Under the pieces are notes generated by a model that did not search any database, had not been told where the DNA came from, and worked only from the letters and a program-made list of their open reading frames with translations. A program made the translations under genes and the position numbers. DNA of 64,000 bases, from contig NZ_PJMU01000003.1 in assembly GCF_002846395.1 (NCBI RefSeq), positions 310,001-374,000 of the forward strand, in the 5' to 3' direction. Shown here piece by piece: positions 8,760 through 17,435 of the stretch (within the stretch, counting starts at the first letter, position 1; each line of letters opens with the position of its first letter). This DNA comes from Pontibacter ramchanderi. GTDB lineage: Bacteria; Bacteroidota; Bacteroidia; Cytophagales; Hymenobacteraceae.

Positions 8760-8828
8760 TTTTTTTTGAATAGATAATTATAGTGAGAACAGCAAAAGGA
8801 CCTGGCATTTTGCCTTGTTTTTTTCAAC

Positions 8829-8865
8829 AAAAAAACCCCTGCTTAAGGTATAGCAGGGGTTTTTT
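8829..8865. terminator. Bidirectional terminator, sigma operon / pepE
   Basis: AAAAAACCCCTGC and GCAGGGGTTTTTT form a 13-bp stem between two convergent genes. The loop contains the word GGTATA. Confidence 0.9.
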
Positions 8866-8892
8866 AATTTCTAATCATTTCGCTTTAAGCTT

Positions 8893-9627
8893 TTAATAGG
8901 CTTCGAGCAGAAAATTGATATCGTCCTCGGGCTTAAACTCCATGGGCTTTTGCCCCTGCAAAAAGATACGGGCAGGCAGCGGTCCCAGCAGGCTAATCTT
9001 CTCCCCGTTTATGCGTAGCATACTGCCCTCGCGCAGGCCTACCACAGGCTGGCGGTTATGCACATGAAACTCGGCAATGCGTGTCTCGCGGGTCTCACCC
9101 ATGTGTGTCGAATCTGGCAAGGGGTCTAGGTAGTGCGGGTTGATGTTGAAAGGCACCAGTTGCAACGCGTCGAAGGATTTAGGGAACACGATGGGCATGT
9201 CGTTGGTGGTCCCGATGGTTTTGCCTGCCACGTTGGTGCCCGCGCTGGTGCCTATGTAGGGCATGCCCTGCTGCACACGTTGCTGCAGCGGCTCAATCAG
9301 CTTATTGGCATACAGCTGGCGCAGCAGCAAAAAGGTATTGCCGCCGCCAATGAACACGGCCTCTGCCTGCCGCACAGCTTCTACTGGGTTCTCCGCTTCG
9401 TGTATGCCTTGCACCTGCACACCCAGCGGGGTAAAGCCTTCCTGGGCCTTGGCCGTGTACTCGGTGTGTGAGATGCCACCCGGGCGGGCGTAAGGTATAA
9501 ACAGGATGTGCTTGCGGTCGCCAAGCAATTCTTTTATTTCGTTCCGGCAATGCTCCAGGTAGCCTGTGCCGTGTGTAGTGGAGGTGCTAACCAAAAGGAT
9601 ATCTTTCTTTAGAAGGGCTTTTTTCAT
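8893..9627 (-). CDS. pepE: Dipeptidase E (peptidase family S51)
   Basis: A 244-residue cytosolic serine peptidase that releases N-terminal Asp from Asp-X dipeptides. The nucleophile elbow is YIGTSAGTNVAGKTIGTTNDMP; the acid/base residues fall in FNINPHYLDP. FIGGGNTFLLL and FIPYARPGG are further family blocks. Length is normal. It appears monocistronic and converges on the ECF sigma operon. Confidence 0.93.
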   Translation of the reverse strand: MKKALLKKDILLVSTSTTHGTGYLEHCRNEIKELLGDRKHILFIPYARPGGISHTEYTAKAQEGFTPLGVQVQGIHEAENPVEAVRQAEAVFIGGGNTFLLLRQLYANKLIEPLQQRVQQGMPYIGTSAGTNVAGKTIGTTNDMPIVFPKSFDALQLVPFNINPHYLDPLPDSTHMGETRETRIAEFHVHNRQPVVGLREGSMLRINGEKISLLGPLPARIFLQGQKPMEFKPEDDINFLLEAY

Positions 9628-9778
9628 TTATCTCGATTGTAGATGATACCGGTCTTGTATACCTGCAAAAGTATCAAATTCCGGCGAACACTCCCTAAAT
9701 CCTTGCACACTGCCGCTATACTTTGCACCGCAGTTGAACGGCGCGAGCCAGATCCGCTTCCACAGCCTGACTATACCT

Positions 9779-10027
9779 TCAGGTCTTCACTCGGAGCTTG
9801 ATCGTTTCCAGATAGGGGTCCAGGGAGGCTTTGTTGGTGAGGGTACGAACCAGGCCAATGGTTTTCAGATCGTATAGGAACCAGATCTCCACATAGTAGT
9901 TGTGAAACCAGTACAAATCAATTTTGCACCATCCCCGAATAATGTGGTGCAAGTAACGTCCTTTCTCCAACACGATGGCGGCCTGCTCCCGTGTCGAAAG
10001 CGAATTAAACTCAGCAATGCTCATCAT
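9779..10027 (-). CDS. Small conserved hypothetical protein
   Basis: An 82-residue protein starting MMSIAEFNSLSTREQAAIV and containing LYWFHNYYVEIWFLYD, a pattern I associate with a small protein family widespread in Bacteroidota. It is aromatic-rich, has no signal peptide and no transmembrane helix. Two consecutive ATG codons are possible starts. The function is unknown. The 9628-9778 gap before pepE shows no clear signal. Confidence 0.65.
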   Translation of the reverse strand: MMSIAEFNSLSTREQAAIVLEKGRYLHHIIRGWCKIDLYWFHNYYVEIWFLYDLKTIGLVRTLTNKASLDPYLETIKLRVKT

Positions 10028-10057
10028 AAAAATCTACTCCATACTCTTAGGCAAAGA

Positions 10058-10081
10058 AAAAGGCTGCCGGGGCAGCCTTTT
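10058..10081 (-). terminator. Terminator of the small gene at 10111-10371
   Basis: Perfect 11-bp stem AAAAGGCTGCC with a GG loop; on the minus strand it is followed by T residues. Confidence 0.85.
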
Positions 10082-10110
10082 GGTTAACGAAAATATCAGC
10101 GGTTTTGATA

Positions 10111-10371
10111 TTAATTCAGATGAAGGGTGTACAACTCAAATCGGGTGGAGGCAAAACTCCAGTGCGAAGAAGATGGATGGATCTCAACGCCGTCCTCATC
10201 CATGATCGTCACGGCAAAGCCGTCACCCTGGTTGAGGGGCTCAGTAAAGTGCTTCACAGGATACACTCTCCCTTCCTCGATCCACTCTTCCGGTTCGAAA
10301 GCCGGCATCGACGCATCCACGCATTTTGCATAGACGGCCATATAGCTTGGGGGAACAAATAAATTTACCAT
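10111..10371 (-). CDS. Small hypothetical protein
   Basis: An 86-residue acidic protein with no signal peptide. Its composition (PEEWIEEGRVYPVKHF, GFAVTIMDEDGVEIHP, FELYTL) is protein-like. I believe similar short proteins occur in related genomes, but I do not recognise a domain. It has its own terminator and lies next to another small conserved gene on the same strand. The function is unknown. Confidence 0.6.
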   Translation of the reverse strand: MVNLFVPPSYMAVYAKCVDASMPAFEPEEWIEEGRVYPVKHFTEPLNQGDGFAVTIMDEDGVEIHPSSSHWSFASTRFELYTLHLN

Positions 10372-10438
10372 GTGTATGTAACGTTTTCAGAAAGATAAAT
10401 AATTCCTGTCAATCAGGAAACATTGTCCACATTATTTT

Positions 10439-10496
10439 AGTGGATGCCTGCATAGTCATAACACAAAAAGTATGCCTTTGTTGTCAGGCATCCACT
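10439..10496. other. Perfect 12-bp inverted repeat in a gap
   Basis: AGTGGATGCCTG (10439-10450) and CAGGCATCCACT (10485-10496) are exact complements separated by 34 bases. No T-tract follows, so it is not an obvious terminator. It lies in the 299-base gap between a small minus-strand gene and the MBL gene. Confidence 0.7.
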
Positions 10497-10670
10497 CAGC
10501 CGCTCCCACTCTCCCAATGCTTACATTTTGGCAGCAAAACCAAGGCATTGCCGGATAATATATGACAAACAGCCCAATGGGAAGTGAATCTGCCAGTTAA
10601 CTGCAGCCAATTGTCACCACAGCCGTAGTATATATTCCGCCCATTAACATTGGAAAATAAAACATAGTGA

Positions 10671-11768
10671 ATGCCTATGGAAACTTCTTACCGTACCGCT
10701 CCCCACGCCAGCAAGGAAGCGTTTGCCGTTGCGCCCGGAGTATGGGGACTCAAGACTGTATTTGTCAACCTTTATTTTGTGGCAAGCCCCGATGGGTCGT
10801 GGGTGCTCGTTGACGCCGGTGTGTATGGCGCCGCCCCGAAGATCAGAAAAGTGGTAGACGAGCTGTTTGGCGGCAAGCGCCCCAAAGCCATTCTGCTCAC
10901 ACACGGCCATTTCGATCACATCGGCGCCCTGAAAGAACTGGCCCGTGAGTGGGAAGTGCCGGTTTATGCCCACCCGCTGGAGATGCCCTACCTGAACGGG
11001 AAATCGTCTTATCCGCCACCGGACCCAAGCGTAGGCGGCGGAGGTATGGCGTACATGTCTTTCCTATACCCTAAAAAACCCATCGATGTGAGTGAATACC
11101 TGGAGCTGCTGCCAACCGACGGATCGGTTCCTGGTCTGCCAGACTGGCGCTGGGTGCACACCCCGGGCCATACGGCGGGGCACGTTTCCTTTTTCCGCGA
11201 AAGCGACCGGCTACTGCTGGCAGGCGATGCTTTCATAACGCGGGATGGGGAGTCGATGCTGGCCGTGATGACGCAAAAACGCGAAGTACACGGACCACCG
11301 AAGTACTATACCTCCGACTGGGGGTCGGCTCACCGCTCTGTAGAAAAGTTGATGGAGCTCAACCCAGGTATAGCCGCCACTGGCCACGGCCTCCCGATGG
11401 AGGGAGGATTGCTCATGCGTCAGTTAGAGGAACTGGTGAAGGATTTCTGGTCGGTGGCAGTGCCGGGTCAGGGCCGCTATGTGCATGAGCCCGCCATTGC
11501 CGACGAGCAGGGCGTGCTTTCCGTACCGCCGGCCACAGACAACACTATCCCGAAAGTGATTGCCGCGACCGGTATTGTTGCACTGGCTGGTGTTGCCCTG
11601 GTTGCCTATGCCCGCCGAAGTGGCCAGGACAACCGTCGAAAGCAACAGGAGCGCGCCATGCGGGTGCGACCTTTCTCCCACAACAGACCACTGCAAGGTA
11701 TACCGCCAACGGTAGCCGCCACTTTGGATGAAGACGATCCGCAGGCGCACACCAACAATTACCCATAG
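10671..11768 (+). CDS. MBL-fold metallo-hydrolase with C-terminal membrane anchor
   Basis: A 365-residue protein. The metallo-beta-lactamase domain (about 15-265) has the metal motif THGHFDH, then HTPGHTAGHVSF, AGDAF and a final ATGHGLPM His. The C-terminus adds a predicted transmembrane helix (about 291-308, VIAATGIVALAGVALVAYA) and a basic tail, which is unusual for this hydrolase class. No signal peptide is present, so the catalytic domain is probably cytosolic and tethered to the membrane. The substrate is not readable. Two close ATG codons (10671, 10677) may serve as start. Confidence 0.88.
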   Translation: MPMETSYRTAPHASKEAFAVAPGVWGLKTVFVNLYFVASPDGSWVLVDAGVYGAAPKIRKVVDELFGGKRPKAILLTHGHFDHIGALKELAREWEVPVYAHPLEMPYLNGKSSYPPPDPSVGGGGMAYMSFLYPKKPIDVSEYLELLPTDGSVPGLPDWRWVHTPGHTAGHVSFFRESDRLLLAGDAFITRDGESMLAVMTQKREVHGPPKYYTSDWGSAHRSVEKLMELNPGIAATGHGLPMEGGLLMRQLEELVKDFWSVAVPGQGRYVHEPAIADEQGVLSVPPATDNTIPKVIAATGIVALAGVALVAYARRSGQDNRRKQQERAMRVRPFSHNRPLQGIPPTVAATLDEDDPQAHTNNYP

Positions 11769-11772
11769 ACGG

Positions 11773-11809
11773 GAAAGGCCGGAAGTGAACACTTCCGGCC
11801 TTTCTTTTA
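11773..11809 (+). terminator. Terminator of the MBL-fold gene
   Basis: Perfect 15-bp stem GAAAGGCCGGAAGTG with an AA loop, followed by TTTTA. Confidence 0.9.
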
Positions 11810-11833
11810 TAACGCGATTATAGTAGCTATACC

Positions 11834-12010
11834 TTATTTGCCTCTTCCGGAGCCGCTCTTCTTGCCGCCTCCGTCATGCTTGTTCACAGTTGCCCAGGCG
11901 CGTTTCTCCGCTTCTTTGTGGCTTACACCCTTCTTTTCATAGCTTTCTTCGATGTGCTCTGCCTGGCGCTTTTGCTTATCGGTGTAAGATGATTTATCCC
12001 CTTGTGGCAT
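11834..12010 (-). CDS. Small Lys/Glu-rich conserved protein (58 residues)
   Basis: A short gene: MPQGDKSSYTDKQKRQAEHI, then a helix-forming stretch with GVSHKEAEKRAWATVNK, and a Gly/Lys/Ser tail. This matches a small conserved family, sometimes labelled plasmid stabilisation protein, that is common in stress-tolerant bacteria. It is hydrophilic, probably cytosolic and possibly nucleic-acid associated (inference). Unusually for this phylum, a perfect AGGAGG Shine-Dalgarno sequence (complement of 12016-12021) lies 5 bases before the ATG. Confidence 0.8.
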   Translation of the reverse strand: MPQGDKSSYTDKQKRQAEHIEESYEKKGVSHKEAEKRAWATVNKHDGGGKKSGSGRGK

Positions 12011-12015
12011 TTTAT

Positions 12016-12021
12016 CCTCCT
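12016..12021 (-). promoter_or_regulatory. Perfect Shine-Dalgarno AGGAGG
   Basis: CCTCCT on the plus strand gives AGGAGG five bases upstream of the ATG of the 58-residue gene. Most genes in this window have no such site. Confidence 0.8.
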
Positions 12022-12185
12022 TTTCTAAAGTTCAACATCAGACCGGCCAAACGGCCGATCAACCCTATTGTACGTACGGCAGGTAATCAAGAACAGGTTA
12101 TCGTTAATAAATTCACCATAGGCATCACCTCGGGTCGATAGCAACGCGATGCTGCAATAGCTTCTAAAATTGCCTAAATTGCGGC

Positions 12186-13376
12186 ATGGTATCATTGAGA
12201 CAGCTGTTTTTGCAGCACCAGGCACAGACTAGTGACTTTCCGCTTATGATTGAAGTCGAGAAGGCAGAGGGAATTTACATGTACGGCAGCGACGGGCACC
12301 GCTACATCGACCTGATTTCAGGTATAGGCGTGAGCAATGTCGGGCACCGCCATCCGAAAGTACTGCGCGCCATCCACGACCAACTCGACCGCTACATGCA
12401 CCTGATGGTGTACGGCGAGTTTGTGCAGGGCCCGCAGGCGCAGCTGGCGCAGGCTTTGTGCAGCACGCTTCCGCCAAGGCTCAACAATGTATACCTCCTC
12501 AACTCGGGCACCGAGGCCGTAGAGGGCGCCATGAAACTGGCCAAGCGCTACACCGGACGCACCGGGTTTGTCACCTGCCGCAACGCCTACCATGGCTCCA
12601 CTCAAGGGGCCCTTTCAGTGAATGGCAGCGAGGGTTTCAAAAACGCTTTCCGCCCCCTCCTGCCCGATGTGCGTGTCATTAACCACGGCGCTATACCTGA
12701 CCTGCAACAGATCACGGAGCACACGGCCGCCATCATTATTGAGGCGGTGCAGGGCGAAGCAGGTTTACGCGTACCGGAGGCCAGCTACATGCAGGCCCTG
12801 CGGGACCGCTGCACCGAAGTGGGCGCGCTGCTCATTCTCGACGAAATACAGACCGGCTTCGGACGTACCGGTACGTTCTGGGCTTTCGAGCAGTTCGGTA
12901 TCGAGCCCGACATCCTGCTTTGCGCCAAAGGGATGGGCGGCGGCATGCCGATCGGGGCGTTCATAGCGCCGCAGGAAATTATGGCGGTGTTCAAAAACGA
13001 TCCGATCCTGGGCCACCTGACCACTTTCGGCGGGCATCCGGTTTCCTGCGCTGCCTCACTGGCTACGCTGCAAACCATACAGGAAGAAAACCTGCTGGCC
13101 GGTGTGGAGGAAAAAGCCAATCTGTTCAGAGAGCTGCTTGTTCACCCGCGCATAAAGGGCATTCGCAACAAAGGCCTGATGATGGCAGCTGAGTTTGAAT
13201 CGTTTGAAGTGTTGAAGGCGGTGATCGACCAGGCGATCGTGAACGGCGTACTGACTGACTGGTTCCTGTTCTGCGACAACTCCATGCGCATCGCCCCTCC
13301 GCTGATCATTACCGAAGAGCAAATCCACGAAGCCTGCCAGATCATCCTGCGGTCCATTGACGAGGCGCTCGCCTGA
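12186..13376 (+). CDS. Class III aminotransferase (aspartate aminotransferase family)
   Basis: A 396-residue PLP-dependent enzyme of fold type I, subgroup II, related to acetylornithine/ornithine aminotransferases. Visible motifs are NSGTEAVEGAMKLA, the cofactor Asp in ILDEIQTGFGRTG, and the Schiff-base Lys in LLCAKGMGGGMPIGAF. It transfers an amino group from an omega-amino substrate to 2-oxoglutarate. No arg or other biosynthetic genes are adjacent, so the substrate is open. A single transcription unit is likely. Confidence 0.9.
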   Translation: MVSLRQLFLQHQAQTSDFPLMIEVEKAEGIYMYGSDGHRYIDLISGIGVSNVGHRHPKVLRAIHDQLDRYMHLMVYGEFVQGPQAQLAQALCSTLPPRLNNVYLLNSGTEAVEGAMKLAKRYTGRTGFVTCRNAYHGSTQGALSVNGSEGFKNAFRPLLPDVRVINHGAIPDLQQITEHTAAIIIEAVQGEAGLRVPEASYMQALRDRCTEVGALLILDEIQTGFGRTGTFWAFEQFGIEPDILLCAKGMGGGMPIGAFIAPQEIMAVFKNDPILGHLTTFGGHPVSCAASLATLQTIQEENLLAGVEEKANLFRELLVHPRIKGIRNKGLMMAAEFESFEVLKAVIDQAIVNGVLTDWFLFCDNSMRIAPPLIITEEQIHEACQIILRSIDEALA

Positions 13377-13532
13377 TGGCTGTACCTGACAGTGGCTACA
13401 CAGAATAGACCAGAACAGGTATAACGGACCCGAGTTAAAAATATTTTCCCTACAGAGACCATCTGGAGCAGCTTTGTCACGTAAAAGCCGTTGCTACACC
13501 TTTTAGTCGGTGTACCTTCCCAAACGTCCTCT

Positions 13533-15293
13533 ATGGAAATAGCCATTGTCCTGACCTTGCTGGTGATAGCGGTTGTGCTGTTCGCCACCGAAAAGCTATC
13601 GGTGGAGCTGGTAACCCTGCTCATCCTGATTATACTGGCGGGTCTGCGCATTATCAGTCCGGAGGAGGCTTTTGCCGGTTTCAGCAGCGACTTCATCATC
13701 ATCATCGCCTCTATCTTTATACTCAGCGCGGCCCTCGAAGAGACCGGCATTCTCGACTTTGCCGTGGTACGGCTGGTGCGATTGGCTAAGCAGAGCAACA
13801 ACCTCATGCTGCTCACGATCATGCTGATTACAGGTGTTGTGTCGGCTTTTATGAACAATACCACCGTAACGGCCATGTTCATTACGCCACTAGTCGGCCT
13901 TTCCAAACGCATCAACCTGAGTGCGTCCAAGCTACTGATGCCACTGGCCTATGCGGCCATCTTGGGAGGCACCTGCACCCTGATCGGCACGTCCACCAAC
14001 GTGGCAGTGAGCGGCTACATTGCCAAGGCCGGCCTGGAGCCGATCGGTCTGTTCGAAATCTCAGGTATAGGCTTTATCATTTTCGTGGTCGGTATGATCT
14101 ACATGATGACGATCGGGCAGCGGATGTTGCCCAGCCACGCCGACCAGGAGCTGGCCGAAGAGTATAAGCTGCAGAAATACGTAACGGAAGTGGTGGTATT
14201 GCCAGACTCACCGCTCGTCGGGCAATTGGTTTTTGCCTCCGATCTGACCACCCTCAACCTGCGCATGCTCAATGTCATCCGCTCTAAAGAAAACTTCCTG
14301 CCCGACTTCCGTACCCGCATCCGGGCCAACGACATTTTGCTGGTGGAAGGCGATGTGGACACCCTGATGAAGGTAAAAGAGACCAAAGGTATACAGATTA
14401 TGGCTGATGCGCTGATCTCGGAGGACCTGGAGACGGAAAACATCCGGCTGGCGGAGATTATGATCACCCGGCAGTCGAACCTGATCAACCGTACCATCAA
14501 AGAAGTTGAATTTTTGCGGCGCTTTGGCTTGGTAGTGCTGGCCGTGTCGCGCCATGGCGAAACGCTGCGCAGCAAGATTGGGAGCATTACCCTGCACATG
14601 GGCGACGTGCTGTTGGTGCAGGGTGCCCCTGAGCGCTTCGAGCAGGTCCGCAACTCTAACCACATTGCCGTGCTCGATGAGTTTGAGCCGGTGCTCTTCA
14701 AAAAGAAAAAGGGCCTGATCGTGATCATCAGTTTTGCGCTGGCCATTCTGGCGGGCACCCTGCAACTGCTCCCCTTATCAATTGCCTTTTTGTCGGCGGC
14801 CGTCGTGAGCATTTTGTTGCGGGCCATCAGCACAGAAAAAGCCTACAACGCTATTGACTGGCGCTTGCTTATCCTGATCGGGGGTATGACGGCCTTTGGT
14901 TCGGCCATGGAAAACTCGGGTGCCGCCGACTTTCTGGCACAAGGTATAGTGGATGTGATGGAGCCGATTGGCGGTAGGACAGGTATATTGGCGGGCTTCG
15001 TGATCCTGACTGTTCTGCTCACCCAACCCATGTCCAATGCGGCGGCCGCCCTGGTAGTTATACCTGTGGCATTGCGTGCCGCCATGGAGTTGGGCGCCGA
15101 CCCGCGTTCCTTCGCCATTGCTATTATGCTGGGAGCCTCCGTGTCGCTGGTCACGCCATTCGAGCCGGCCTGCATCCTGGTTTACAGCCCCGGTAAGTAC
15201 CGTTTTCTGGATTTTATAAAGATTGGCTCCCCGCTTACCTTACTGCTGGTGGTCGTCATCCTGGTGATGGTGCCCATGATCTGGCCAATGTAA
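13533..15293 (+). CDS. SLC13-family permease with two TrkA-C domains
   Basis: A 586-residue membrane protein: an N-terminal hydrophobic half with MNNTTVTAMFITPLV and LIGTSTNVAVSGYI (the SNT-type sodium/anion signature), two central cytosolic RCK/TrkA-C modules (about 205-285 and 295-380), and a C-terminal hydrophobic half with VILTQPMSNAAAALVV-like motif. Such proteins are sodium-coupled anion (sulfate, phosphate or dicarboxylate) transporters. I chose the ATG at 13533 over an upstream TTG because it starts the first membrane helix. Substrate unknown. Confidence 0.88.
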   Translation: MEIAIVLTLLVIAVVLFATEKLSVELVTLLILIILAGLRIISPEEAFAGFSSDFIIIIASIFILSAALEETGILDFAVVRLVRLAKQSNNLMLLTIMLITGVVSAFMNNTTVTAMFITPLVGLSKRINLSASKLLMPLAYAAILGGTCTLIGTSTNVAVSGYIAKAGLEPIGLFEISGIGFIIFVVGMIYMMTIGQRMLPSHADQELAEEYKLQKYVTEVVVLPDSPLVGQLVFASDLTTLNLRMLNVIRSKENFLPDFRTRIRANDILLVEGDVDTLMKVKETKGIQIMADALISEDLETENIRLAEIMITRQSNLINRTIKEVEFLRRFGLVVLAVSRHGETLRSKIGSITLHMGDVLLVQGAPERFEQVRNSNHIAVLDEFEPVLFKKKKGLIVIISFALAILAGTLQLLPLSIAFLSAAVVSILLRAISTEKAYNAIDWRLLILIGGMTAFGSAMENSGAADFLAQGIVDVMEPIGGRTGILAGFVILTVLLTQPMSNAAAALVVIPVALRAAMELGADPRSFAIAIMLGASVSLVTPFEPACILVYSPGKYRFLDFIKIGSPLTLLLVVVILVMVPMIWPM

Positions 15294-15299
15294 AGGCAT

Positions 15300-15635
15300 T
15301 TACTGCAGCCCGCCCAGTGCAACCAGCACCACGGCAAAAAAAGCAGCAGATATACCCACAGCCAAAGTCAGTTTGCCAGCCTGCATGGCCACTATTTTCT
15401 CAGACCGTGGGAGCCAGAAGTAATTCAGGCTGAGGTTGAGCAGGTATACCATGATCGTCAGCAAAAAGCTGATGAACCAGAAGGCAAAGAAGCGCAGGAT
15501 AAAATCATCGGAGAGGAAGGTGGCCTCGTAGGAGACCAGTTGTAGCTCGTGTGCAAAAAAGAAGTACGCCATCAGCAACAGCGCCACCGCGTAAACTCCC
15601 AGGATGGCCCCGTTCCACAAACGCTGGTTTTTCAT
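15300..15635 (-). CDS. Small membrane protein
   Basis: A 111-residue protein with three predicted membrane helices (about 10-27, 46-66 and 86-108). It has no recognised domain. It lies 9 bases downstream of the TerB-like gene on the same strand, so they are probably co-transcribed, and it converges on the SLC13 gene with a 6-base gap and no visible terminator. The function is unknown. Confidence 0.75.
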   Translation of the reverse strand: MKNQRLWNGAILGVYAVALLLMAYFFFAHELQLVSYEATFLSDDFILRFFAFWFISFLLTIMVYLLNLSLNYFWLPRSEKIVAMQAGKLTLAVGISAAFFAVVLVALGGLQ

Positions 15636-15644
15636 GCTGTGATA

Positions 15645-16073
15645 TTAGTAATTGAGAAAGGATTGCGCATCCTCCCGGATCTGTTCGCGGGAGAGCCCGT
15701 CCTTCACGCCAATAGAGATTCTGCGCACCAGCACCCCAACGATCGACTTTTTAAAACCGAGCCGCACCGCCATGTTGATGCAGAACTCCATTTCGTTTTC
15801 ATCCACAATGCCATCGGCCAGCATCATCTCCACCAGGTCGTAGATCTGGTCGAATCGCTCGGCATCGTTGGTGGGCAGTTGCGGTTTTACGGATTGCACA
15901 TTGGAGAGGAGGTTACGCACTTCGCTGGGTTTAAGGCCGTGCCGTTTGCCGATCGAAATAATAAACTCCATCTCGGTGGGATCCATGTGGCCATCTGCCT
16001 TGGCGAGGGCACCCAGGTTGGTGATGTGGCTCTTTAATTTCTTTTCTGCCTCGCTTTCAAAAAAACTAAACAT
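15645..16073 (-). CDS. TerB-like protein
   Basis: A 142-residue all-helical acidic protein. ALAKADGHMDPTEMEFIISIG and MMLADGIVDENEMEFCINMA are the two D-G-x-x-x-x-E repeats typical of the TerB/DUF533-like fold, which binds metal through acidic residues. Family members act in tellurite resistance or membrane-associated stress responses; no other ter genes are nearby, so a general role is more likely. No signal peptide. Confidence 0.8.
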   Translation of the reverse strand: MFSFFESEAEKKLKSHITNLGALAKADGHMDPTEMEFIISIGKRHGLKPSEVRNLLSNVQSVKPQLPTNDAERFDQIYDLVEMMLADGIVDENEMEFCINMAVRLGFKKSIVGVLVRRISIGVKDGLSREQIREDAQSFLNY

Positions 16074-16391
16074 ACAGCTCCCTTTTGACTAGTACAATTT
16101 CATAATAATAAAATAACGGCTGCACAAAATACGGCTATACCCAGGCAGCTAATTTTGCAGCAGCTACAGTAGAAACGTATTTTCCCAGTTTTAAGTCTGC
16201 AGCCAACGGTGCATTTACATACGGTTTTTGCTATCTTATGAGTTATTATTTTGTATTCTTTTTTTATTTCCACTTAAATTAACAAATGTATACCTTGCGA
16301 ATTCATTAAAACCGCCGCGGTTATTGCGGCGATCTATCGTACGAGGCTGACCAACAGCTACTACAGGGAACACATTAAACAGCAACTCTTT
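16074..16391. other. Intergenic region upstream of pfkA
   Basis: A 318-base AT-rich gap between divergent genes. It contains a short dyad (AACCGCCGCGGTT, near 16309-16321) but no confident promoter, RNA or repeat. Confidence 0.5.
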
Positions 16392-17363
16392 ATGAAGAGG
16401 ATAGGAGTATTTACATCAGGAGGCGATGCGCCGGGCATGAACGCCTGCATACGCGCAATCGTTCGAACGGCCGTGTACAACGGTTTGGAAGTGTACGGTA
16501 TCAGAAGAGGATACAACGGCATGATCAAAGGCGACATCTTTAAGATGGAGTCATTGACAGTGAGCAACATCATACAGAAAGGCGGCACGATCCTCAAATC
16601 GGCCCGCAGCAAAGAATTTACTACCAAAGAAGGGCGGCAGGCAGCCTACGAGCAACTGAAAGCGCACGGAATCGAAGGGCTGGTGGCTATTGGCGGCGAC
16701 GGTACCTTTACCGGAGCTAATATTTTTTACGAGGAGTTCGGCATCCCAACCATCGGCGCACCGGGCACCATCGACAACGACCTCTACGGCACCGACTATA
16801 CCATTGGCTACGATACGGCCGTTAACACCGCCCTCGATGCCATCGATAAGATCCGCGACACGGCCGACAGCCATGAGCGTGTGTTTTTTGTGGAGGTGAT
16901 GGGCCGCGACTCTGGCTACATTGCTATACCTTGCGCCATTGGCGGCGGTGCTGAGATCGTGATGATCCCGGAAACTGACACCTCCATAGACTATGTGATC
17001 GACCAGTTGCGGGCGGGCTGGAGACGCTCTAAAACCTCTTTCATTGTAATTGTGGCCGAGGGCGACGAAGAGGGAAGCGCGACCGAGATTGCAGCCAAGG
17101 TATCGCAGCAGATACCGGACATGGATGCGCGCGTAACCATACTGGGTCACGTACAGCGTGGTGGGGCTCCTTCCGCTGCCGACCGTATGCTGGCCAGCCA
17201 ACTGGGCATTGCCTGTGTGGAGGGACTGCTGGAGGGCCGCACCAACGAAATGGCCGGCATCATCAACAGGGAGCTCGTGTACACCCCATTCATCGAGACC
17301 ATTACCAAACAAAAGCTCATCAACCCGAACTTCACCAAAATGGTGGACATTCTGTCGGTTTAA
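16392..17363 (+). CDS. pfkA: ATP-dependent 6-phosphofructokinase
   Basis: A 323-residue enzyme that phosphorylates fructose 6-phosphate, the committed step of glycolysis. Diagnostic sequences are TSGGDAPGMNA, AIGGDGTFTGA (Gly after GGD indicates ATP rather than pyrophosphate use), the catalytic PGTIDNDLYGTDYT, VEVMGRDSGYIA, and LGHVQRGGAPSA. Length equals bacterial PfkA. A strong terminator follows, so it is likely monocistronic. Confidence 0.97.
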   Translation: MKRIGVFTSGGDAPGMNACIRAIVRTAVYNGLEVYGIRRGYNGMIKGDIFKMESLTVSNIIQKGGTILKSARSKEFTTKEGRQAAYEQLKAHGIEGLVAIGGDGTFTGANIFYEEFGIPTIGAPGTIDNDLYGTDYTIGYDTAVNTALDAIDKIRDTADSHERVFFVEVMGRDSGYIAIPCAIGGGAEIVMIPETDTSIDYVIDQLRAGWRRSKTSFIVIVAEGDEEGSATEIAAKVSQQIPDMDARVTILGHVQRGGAPSAADRMLASQLGIACVEGLLEGRTNEMAGIINRELVYTPFIETITKQKLINPNFTKMVDILSV

Positions 17364-17378
17364 AACAGCTATACCTGA

Positions 17379-17422
17379 AAGCAGCGAAGCCGGTCACTGT
17401 TTGTGCCGGCTTCGCTGCTTTT
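17379..17422. terminator. Bidirectional terminator pfkA / miaA
   Basis: GCAGCGAAGCCGG (17381-17393) pairs perfectly with 17406-17418, followed by TTTT. Confidence 0.9.
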
Positions 17423-17435
17423 ACACCTATACCTG

